This document shows, piece after piece, positions 8,054-16,100 of a stretch of DNA of 45,968 bases. The number at the start of each line of letters is the position of its first letter. Position 1 is the stretch's first letter. The position numbers were made by a program, and so were the translations under genes. This stretch comes from Nitrospira sp. (GTDB lineage Bacteria > Nitrospirota > Nitrospiria > Nitrospirales > Nitrospiraceae). The stretch is from contig JARFXP010000012.1 of NCBI GenBank assembly GCA_029194675.1, forward strand, positions 1 to 45,968, read 5' to 3'. The notes under the pieces are model-generated. The model was not told where the DNA came from, did no database searches, and saw only the letters and a program-made list of their open reading frames with translations.

Positions 8054-8396
8054 CCATCAACAACATCCCCTTATGCTCTGCAGCTCTCTTAAATCGAGTC
8101 GCATAGCCCTCATCGTATGGGTGTGCTTCGATCGTGGTCTCGCCGCTTTTGCGATCGTATACACTTTCAAGGACAAAGGCCTCCACAGTTTGCGTGCCAT
8201 TCAACCGTGGTTTGCTCATGACGCGCCAGAATCGATTCTCCTGGTCGAACATCCTATTCGAAGTGTCCAGGGTGGCATTGGAACACAGCTTCACACCTTT
8301 CGAGACCTCCACATACTCACCTCGATCGACGAATTGAGCAAAGCCTGACAAGGGAGATCCGATCACAATTGCAAGAACCAGTACATACATGGACAT
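7995..8396 (-). CDS. Secreted hypothetical protein
   Basis: A 133-residue protein with a clear signal peptide: MSMYVLVLAIVIGSPLSGFAQ, with likely cleavage after GFA. A strong ribosome site GGAGGATTT precedes this start, so the longer frame to 8429 is not used. The mature part is soluble and charged, with two cysteines (KLCSN and EICGT) that could form a disulphide in the periplasm. No family is recognised. It is followed on the same strand by two further small stress-type genes. Confidence 0.75.
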   Translation of the reverse strand: MSMYVLVLAIVIGSPLSGFAQFVDRGEYVEVSKGVKLCSNATLDTSNRMFDQENRFWRVMSKPRLNGTQTVEAFVLESVYDRKSGETTIEAHPYDEGYATRFKRAAEHKGMLLMVSPRDGQVEATVEICGTKK

Positions 8397-8570
8397 AAAT
8401 CCTCCTTCAGTAAGACAGCGGAAATCCATTCATGCGTGACCAAGCGGATTAAGAATCAGTTCACGTACAAGTTCCTGGATAGTTGTCATTCAACACTCGC
8501 TCAGTCGTTCCCCCCACAGCCGAGGCCATTTCCTGATGTCTAGCCGCTCGCACACGGAGGGAGGGCACTC

Positions 8571-8747
8571 TTACACCGGGACTCCGAGCCGAGCAGAAAT
8601 CACTGACAGAATCTCCTTCCGCTTCTGCAAATCTTCCCGCATCGCCTGATTATCGGTGTGACCTATTTCAGTCCCAAGGTCTGAAATCGTACCCTTGACC
8701 GCCCATAACAATATCTCCTGCTCTTGTGGTACCAACTCCAACTGCAT
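8571..8747 (-). CDS. 58-residue conserved hypothetical protein
   Basis: Start MQLELVPQEQEILLWAV is preceded by AAGGAGGAG, a strong ribosome site, and is preferred over the Met at 8807. The protein is predicted to be a helical hairpin (residues 5-30 and 35-56) ending LSVISARLGVPV. The pattern L-x-L-x-PxEQEILL recurs in short uncharacterised bacterial proteins, so it is probably a real conserved gene. No function is known. Confidence 0.65.
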   Translation of the reverse strand: MQLELVPQEQEILLWAVKGTISDLGTEIGHTDNQAMREDLQKRKEILSVISARLGVPV

Positions 8748-8834
8748 ACGCTCCTCCTTCTTAAGAAGTTCTTCAGAAATGTCCTCGTCTGCAACGCACG
8801 CGTACAAATTCAGTCGTGCGGCCAGCGAGCCGAG

Positions 8835-9206
8835 TTATAATGTCTTATCCTGAATGAGCCTCTTCCCTGGCACCTTCTCTTCGGTCATTAACACCACTCC
8901 TGAAACAGCATCGACATAGACCGCCGTAATCGATTCTTCAGTGGTCAAAATTTCAACATTCCATACGGTCTTCTCCCCCCTCTTCTCCAGTTCTGCTTGA
9001 ATGGCCTGCCCTGCAGTGCTTGCCAAAGCCGTCTCTACGGCTCCCCCAATCGTGATCTTGGTGGAAGTCGCCATGGCGATAACTTCCACCTCTTTGAGTT
9101 TCCCCTTATCAGCGCTCCAAACCATTTCACCGATAATTCCTGCTAAGCCGATCACCGTCCCTCCAATCAAGATTGCCCGCCATATCGTAAAACTTTTATT
9201 GGTCAT
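8835..9206 (-). CDS. PepSY-like exported or membrane-anchored protein
   Basis: A 123-residue protein. The start MTNKSFTIWRAILIG has the strong site AAAGGAGG upstream. Residues 8-27 form an uncleaved or cleaved N-terminal hydrophobic helix. The rest matches the PepSY-type pattern: a helical stretch (AVETALASTAGQAIQAELEKRGEKTVWNVEILT) followed by strands (ESITAVYVDAVSGVVLMTEE). PepSY domains sit in the periplasm and are thought to modulate peptidases or bind cations. It lies 87 bases upstream of the 58-residue gene on the same strand. Confidence 0.7.
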   Translation of the reverse strand: MTNKSFTIWRAILIGGTVIGLAGIIGEMVWSADKGKLKEVEVIAMATSTKITIGGAVETALASTAGQAIQAELEKRGEKTVWNVEILTTEESITAVYVDAVSGVVLMTEEKVPGKRLIQDKTL

Positions 9207-9390
9207 GGCTGCCTCCTTTATGCATGACGGAAGATGTAGGAACATGACCACAAAGCCCCAGGCGGTCACGTTCACTCCACCTGCCAAACCACCGCGTCCA
9301 TATAGACAGTTTCCTTTCTCAGCCGAAGTCCATGTCTTTGCTCTACTCATTCCTTCGCCCGCAAGCAAATCGTGGGCTCAAACTTGTGCC

Positions 9391-9702
9391 TTATTTCTTT
9401 GGTACCGGCATGCCGTCTTTCACCGGCTGTTCAACCGCGCCTTTTAGTGAGTCGACAACTTGGGGCTCCAGTATCCCGGTATTCTTGGGATCAATCGGCA
9501 TCCTGCCCATTGTGGTATCTCCGGATTTCGCAGCCTCCTGAATGGATTGGCGATAGGTCAAGTTCGACTGGCCCGTATCGTTCGCAAACTCTCCGCTTGA
9601 TGGATACCCAGGATGCTTGGGCAGCATCGCTGGATTCGCCATCGCAAGCGCGGTCATTCCGATGAACACAAGTCCCGTCCAGGTAATCGTATAGAGTCTC
9701 AT
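9391..9702 (-). CDS. Secreted hypothetical protein, proline-rich
   Basis: A 103-residue protein with the signal peptide MRLYTITWTGLVFIGMTALAMA. The start is chosen for the ribosome site GAGGGAGGT; the frame is open further upstream to 9759 but without support. The mature part is small, polar and proline-rich (PKHPGYPSSG, DPKNTGILEPQ, PVKDGMPVPKK) and without cysteines. Element copy 2 lies about 170 bases upstream. Function unknown. Confidence 0.65.
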   Translation of the reverse strand: MRLYTITWTGLVFIGMTALAMANPAMLPKHPGYPSSGEFANDTGQSNLTYRQSIQEAAKSGDTTMGRMPIDPKNTGILEPQVVDSLKGAVEQPVKDGMPVPKK

Positions 9703-9821
9703 GATGAAGACCTCCCTCGCTGAACACTCCGCTATCGCCTCGATAGAAGACGATCCCAATCCGTGACCAGGAAGTCGTCTCTGTCAGGACGGTGACAGAC
9801 GGAAGTTCTCACAATCAGCCA

Positions 9822-9840
9822 GTGAGGGCACCACCCTCAC
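9822..9840. promoter_or_regulatory. Perfect 7-bp inverted repeat, possible operator
   Basis: GTGAGGG at 9822-9828 and CCCTCAC at 9834-9840 with a 5-base spacer, between element copy 2 and the secreted-protein gene. It could be a regulator site or a small hairpin. Confidence 0.35.
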
Positions 9841-9873
9841 CAGACCGTCGAACATCATCGGCACTCTGGCATT

Positions 9874-9946
9874 GAAGCGGCGGAGACTGGGGAATCGATC
9901 GCGCCGGGAAGGATGCGGGAAGCGCAAAGGATGGGACAGTCAGCGA
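9874..9946 (+). repeat. Six-copy upstream element, copy 2
   Basis: Begins GAAGCGGCGGAGACTGGGGA and ends ATGGGACAGTCAGCG. This copy is close to the family consensus. It lies upstream of the secreted-protein gene on the opposite strand. Confidence 0.85.
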
Positions 9947-10052
9947 AACTGGAATATCAGAGTGTAGGCAAACTCGCCAACGTTACATTCCTCACTTTCA
10001 TGGCATGTAAGAGGTAACGAACACTCTACTAGAGAGGCGTGCGCCCCTCCCT

Positions 10053-10146
10053 TCTATTACTCTACTCTATTACTCTACAAAAGTTTACCATTTATAGTCA
10101 ATATATATTCTCAACGGTGTACATTATATTTATTTATTAACTTAAT
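10053..10146. other. AT-rich stretch with a 13-bp tandem repeat
   Basis: TCTATTACTCTAC is repeated twice in tandem (10053-10065, 10066-10078) and is followed by about 70 bases of nearly pure A/T ending in TTAACTTAATTTGGTTAAC. It lies just beyond the 3' end of the glucan synthase gene. No gene is seen. Confidence 0.5.
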
Positions 10147-10188
10147 TTGGTTAACTTCATGAAACAAGGTCACCATTACATACCTCGA

Positions 10189-13100
10189 TCATCCGAGCAC
10201 GATGCGAATGTGGTGCTCACCGTCTGTGACGAGAGAAATATTGTCCCGATTGATCAACGGCTTGCCATCAAGTTCCGCCAGCGTCACCCCGCGGCTCACA
10301 TGACATGGATTTTCCACCGTAATGTCATAGATTGCGGCATGATACCGGAAACGAATGGAGTACCCCGGCCAGTGGCGTGGAACACAAGGATCGAGAGAGA
10401 GTGTGGTACCACGCAAGAGAAAGCCGAGCATCCACTCCGTACCGGCCCGGTAGAGCCAACCAGCTGCCCCGCTGTACCAAGTCCATCCCCCGCGTCCAAC
10501 ATGCGGTGGTTCGGCGTACACGTCACCGGCGACGACATAGGGCTCGAGTTTGTAGCGCTGGACGCTCGCTCGCGAGGAGATCCGATGGACAGGGTTCAAC
10601 ATGCGAAACAACTCGCCGGCCTTGTCCCCCTCACCCAACGCCGCGAAGGCCAGCACGGTCCAGACTGCCGCGTGGGTATATTGCCCTCCGTTTTCTCGTA
10701 CGCCAGGGACATAGCCTTTGATATAGCCAGGATCCTTCGCCATCTGATCAAAAGGTGGGGTCAACAGGCGAATGAGCCCATACTGCCGGTTCACAAGATG
10801 CCGTTCCACCGCCGCCATGGCGCGCGCGCCGCGGTCTGGATCTGCCGCGCCGCTGATCACTCCCCAGGACTGAGCAATCGAATCAATGCGGCATTCCTCA
10901 TCAGCAGCGGAACCGAGCGATGTCCCATCATCAAAGTACGCGCGGCGATACCATTCTCCGTCCCAGCCGTCCCGCTCGATCGCGGCCTTCAACGCACTTA
11001 CATGGAGCCGCCACATTTCAGCACGAGCACGCTCCCCGCGCTGAGCCGCCACCTTGGCAAACTCCCAGAGAACCGTATGCAGAAACCAGCCGAGCCAGAC
11101 ACTTTCCCCTTTGCCTTCCTGACCAACGCGGTTCATCCCGTCATTCCAGTCTCCAGAGCCCATGAGGGGAAGGCCATGACTGCCGACGACAAGGCTGCGA
11201 TCCAACGCACGTGCACAATGTTCAAAGAGGGTGGCGCGCTTCTGGGACACACGTGGTTCGAAATAGGATTCCTGTTGTCCTTCAGCTAGCGTCGGGCCTT
11301 CTAGGAAAGGGACCAATTCGTCCAACACAGTCATGTCGCCGGTGACTTCGAGAAACTGGATTACCGCATACGGCAACCAGACGAGATCGTCGGACATGCG
11401 GGTCCGCACACCGCGTCCGGACGGAGGATGCCACCAATGCTGGACGTCGCCCTCGACAAACTGCCGCGCGGCGGCCCTCAGCAAATGCTCACGCGTGACA
11501 TCGCGTGCCGCCACGCTCAAAGCCATGACATCTTGAAGTTGATCGCGAAACCCATAGGCTCCACTCAATTGATAGAACGCCGCACGCGCCCAGACGCGAC
11601 AGACCAGTGTCTGATAGAGCACCCAGCGATTCAACAGGATATCCATGGCGCGTTCCGGCGTCTGAACCTGGACAACACCCAACAGGTCGTCCCACCGGCG
11701 AGTAACCTCACCCAAGAGCGCGTCCACGTCTGCCCCACGATAGCGGTTCAGCAGAAGCCGTGCCTGCTCTCTCCCCGCTGTCTGGCCAAGAAACCAGATG
11801 ATCTCGGCGCGTTCACCTGCTTTCAACTCGATCGACCGTTGAAGGGCCCCACAAGGGTCGAGACCTGCTCCGACCTTTCCGGATAATGCATCACCCGTTT
11901 CCAGCGCCAGAGGACGCTCAACGGTTCCGTTACGGCCGAGAAATTCCGTGCGATCACCGGTCCACGAGGTCTGTGTTCCGGCAAGATCGCTAAATGCAAT
12001 GCGCCCATCGAACTCGCCCCCCAGCATACTGCGCGCACAAAGTGCCCCGGTCACCGGATCGCTCTCCGTGAGAATGTACGGTGCGGACGCACTGCGGGAA
12101 CTCCCGAGTACCCACTCCACATAGGCCGTGACTGTAAGATGCCGAGGGCGACCGGACATATTCTGCAACCTCAATCGGGAGATCTTGATCGGATCGTCAA
12201 GCGGCACAAATTGCAGCAATTCGGCCAGGATACCGTGTGAACCATGATGGAAGCGGCTATAGCCCTGTCCATGACAAGCCAGATAAGGTGCCAGCTCGTC
12301 GCGAATCGGCAGTGCCGTTGGGCTCCAGATCTCTCCGGAATCGTCATCGCGGATATAGAGCATCTCACCCGACGGATCGGTTACCGGATCATTTGACCAC
12401 GGCGTCAGCTGATTCTCGTGGCTGTTCAGCGACCAAGTAAACCCGGATCCAGACTCGGACACGAGGAACCCGAACGACGGGTTCGCGATGACGTTGATCC
12501 AGGGTCGTGGCGTCCGCAATCCTTCGCCGAGAATCGTGACATATTCGCGTCCATCGTCCGCGAAGCCGCCCAAGCCGTTGAAGAATTCGAGCTCTCGCTC
12601 AGGCAACGGCACATCCAGCCGTCTGACGGCACGCCGCACCGGCAGATTCAATGGCGCCACATGATGTCTGCGCTGTAAGCGAGTCAGCTGCTCCACCAAC
12701 GTGCCGCGCCGGCCAAGCAGGACGACACGAGCGACCTGCTGCAGCAACAACCGATCCTGCTCTGAGAGCAGGTCGGTCCGCAGAAGATAAATACTGCCTC
12801 GCGCCCCGCCGGTATCCGGGCAGAGGCGCAGCCGACTGCCGCGCACAAGCCCTTCCAGCGAACCTTGCAATCCCTGCTCATACGACGAGGCCTTCTCATT
12901 CAGGATGATCACATCGGTTGATAATTGCCTCATGCGCCAGTATTCATGCGCTCGGAGCAATTGCCGGACGATGTCGACATCGTCCGCTTTGTCAATGCAG
13001 GTCAACACGATGGGCAGATCGCCTGAGATGCCGTGCGCCCACAGCGCCGCACGGTCCACCGTGCAGTGGCTCAGTGTTTCGGAAGACGGCCGCAGCGAGG

Positions 13101-16100
13101 CATCGGCGTACAGCACGGCATTAGCCAGTCGCTGGAACAACTGCGCTTCGTCGGTCTCGATACCGAGGTGATGGAGTTGCACTCGCGCTTGCGTCCAGGC
13201 CAGCGACAGGGCACGCTCAAAGACTCTCGGGTCGCTGTACTTGTCGACCAGCTCCAACACGTGATCGCGGGCTGAGCTGATAATGGTTGAAAACACCACG
13301 CGCACGATCCCTCCTGGAGGTACCCGCACCGTACGGCGCAAGCTCATCACCGGATCAAGTACGGATCCGACAGTATTCGAGAGCGGCCGTCCATCACTCA
13401 TCGACACGGCCGAACGAGCGTGGTGTCCGCGCCCGAGGAACCGGGCGCGATCCGTTTCATATTGAAGGGCGCCCACCGTGTCTCCTTCGACCACCACCAC
13501 CTGGGCCACCCACACCGCCGCTTCTTCATCTGATCGCCTGCGACGCGTCGCAAGTAACGCGCCGACCTCCGGCACGAATTCCGTCTGCACAAAGAGATTG
13601 CCAAAAGCCGGATGGGCCACATCGGCGGCCTGTGGAGCCAAGGACAGCTCGGCGTAGGAAGTCACTTCTAGCTCGCGCATGCTGGTTCCCATATTGGTCA
13701 CGGAGATGCGCCGCACTTCAGCATCATCTTCTGACGATACCACCACGTCGAGCGTCGTGTTCCAATCGCCGTCCCGCCGGATAATTTCAGCCCGTTCTTC
13801 GGTAAACGACACCGCATAGTCATCGGCATCGACGCCGCTAGGCTGATAACCGGCCGACCATACTGACCCAGTTTGGATATCGCGCAGAAAAATATACGAA
13901 CCCCAGCAGTCCCGCGTCGCATCCTCGCGCCAGCGAGTCACTGCAATATCCCGCCACCGGCTGTACCCCGAACCGGCGGTGGTCAGCATGACCGCATATT
14001 GTCCGTTGGACAGCAGATGTGTCCGCGGAGTCACCTCATGCGGCGAGGTAAATCGCCGCATGACGGGCGGTATGAGATCGCGAACTTGCGCTGCTGCAGC
14101 GACTTCTTCCGCGCGAGGGCGCGTCACGGGCACGTCGCGCGGAGTCCGTTCCTGAAGCAGGAGTTCGGTAGCCCGGACGATCGGCTCGGCATGGAAACGG
14201 TCCCTCATCAGTCCGTTGTTCAGGACATTCGCGAGCGAGACCAGCGTCATGCCTTGATGATGGGACATATAGGCCCGCACGATGGCCACGGCTTTTCCTT
14301 CGGGCACCCGTGTCACCGTGTAATCCAGTGCTTCATAGAACCCGTATGTTCCCCTCCCACCGGCCTCGGCGAGGCGCCTGAATCCTACCGTCGCTTCCAG
14401 AGGATCAATCATCGCCGCGAGGGCTGTGGCATAGGGCGCGATGACCACATCCTCACTCAGGCCGCGCTTGAGCCCCAGACCCGGCACACCAAAACTGGAA
14501 TACTGGTACGTCAGATCAAGATCACGCGTATTATAAGCCGACTCCGAAATACCCCAGGGCACGCCTCGCTCTCTACCGTATTGAATCTGCCGGCGGACAA
14601 TCAGCTCATACGTACGGCACAGTAGGCTGCCTGCCGGAAAACGCATCACCAACGCCGGCATGAGGTATTCGAAGATGGAGCCCGACCAGGACACGAGCGC
14701 CGAACCGTCTCCAACGGGCGTCAGGGCACGGCCCAAGTGAAACCAATGCGATGACGGCACGTCACCCTTGGCGATGGCGATAAAGCTCGCCAGCCTAGCC
14801 TCCGACGCCAGCAGGTCGTAGCAACTGGGGTCTAGGCTGGACTCCGGCACCCGATAGCCAATGGACAATAGTTTGCGTGTCGGATCAAAAAGAAACGTGA
14901 AATCCATGGCGTTCACCATGTGCTCCGCATGCTGTGCGATCGCCGTCAGACGGCGGGCCAAGGCCGTGATACCCGCGACCGATTGCCGGATGACATCAGC
15001 CAGGAGTGTGATCCTTGCCAAGGTAGCCCGATCCTGGGAGGGATAACTGAGCAACTGTTCCCGCAAGCGATCCAGCTCACGGAGCGCATCCGCAAACCGT
15101 GCGGGGGCACTCTCAAGTGTTGGAATCGGATGAAAGAACGGCTCGATCACCGCCCACTCCGGTGATGGTCCCGACGGATGGTCGAACATGGCCGCCAGGT
15201 CCTTCGCACTGAATCGGAGCCATGGAAGCAAAAGTTCCGCATCTCGGAGGTGGCTTTCTACGCAGGTCCGGACCGCATCGGCCCAGGCGCGCAACTCCCC
15301 ATCGGACTCATCACTGCGCTCCTGTCCCAGTGCCTGAGCCATATCCGAGACAGTATGAGACAGGGTGGTGAGCCTGCCAAACCTGGCGGTCCAGCCGGCG
15401 GCATCGACCGGCCTCGACAGGAGCGCCATGGCCAGCATATCGACGGCTTGGCTTAGCTGCTTCCTGGTCACCGTGTGGGTCTGTCGCTGATCCGGAATCT
15501 CCTCCAGGGCATCGCGCAGCAGTTGGATGGCATCATCGATCCCGGCAAACACATCGCCGTTGACCGAAGATTGCTGAATCAACTTGTGGCATCCGTTCCC
15601 CACAACCAACAAATGTCCCGCGAGATTTCCACTATCGACGGAGGACACATACTTGGGATCCAGCGGATGAAGGGTACGTGTGTCGTACCAATTATAAAAA
15701 TGTCCACGAAACAACTCGAGACGGTTCATGGTCGCCAGCGTGGCTTCCAGTCGTTCAGTGGCATCCAGGGTTCCCAACCATCCGACGTCACGGGCGACCA
15801 GGGTTGAGAGCAGATAGAGTCCTATGTTGGTCGGCGAGGTCCGGTGGGCGACGACGGGTTTCGGATCTTCTTGAAAATTATCAGGCGGCAGCGCATGATC
15901 CTCGGGCGAGACGAACGTTTCGAAGAACCGCCAGGTCCGGCGTGCGATTAATCGGAGCGCTCGTGCATCGGACGGAGAAATCGGTTCGGCTCCCATGAAT
16001 CGAGGCGGAAGACTGACCCACCGGGCTACGGCAGGGGCCGATATCCAAAGCAGTACGAACGGAGCCGCAGCAGCCCAGGACTCATAGCCCCCAAACACTA

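Noticed and set aside
10147..11289. 380-codon open frame on the + strand
   Set aside because: It lies antisense to the NdvB C-terminal catalytic domain, whose motifs are unmistakable; the + strand text has no family features. The many other long + frames inside 10.2-19.0 kb are rejected for the same reason.
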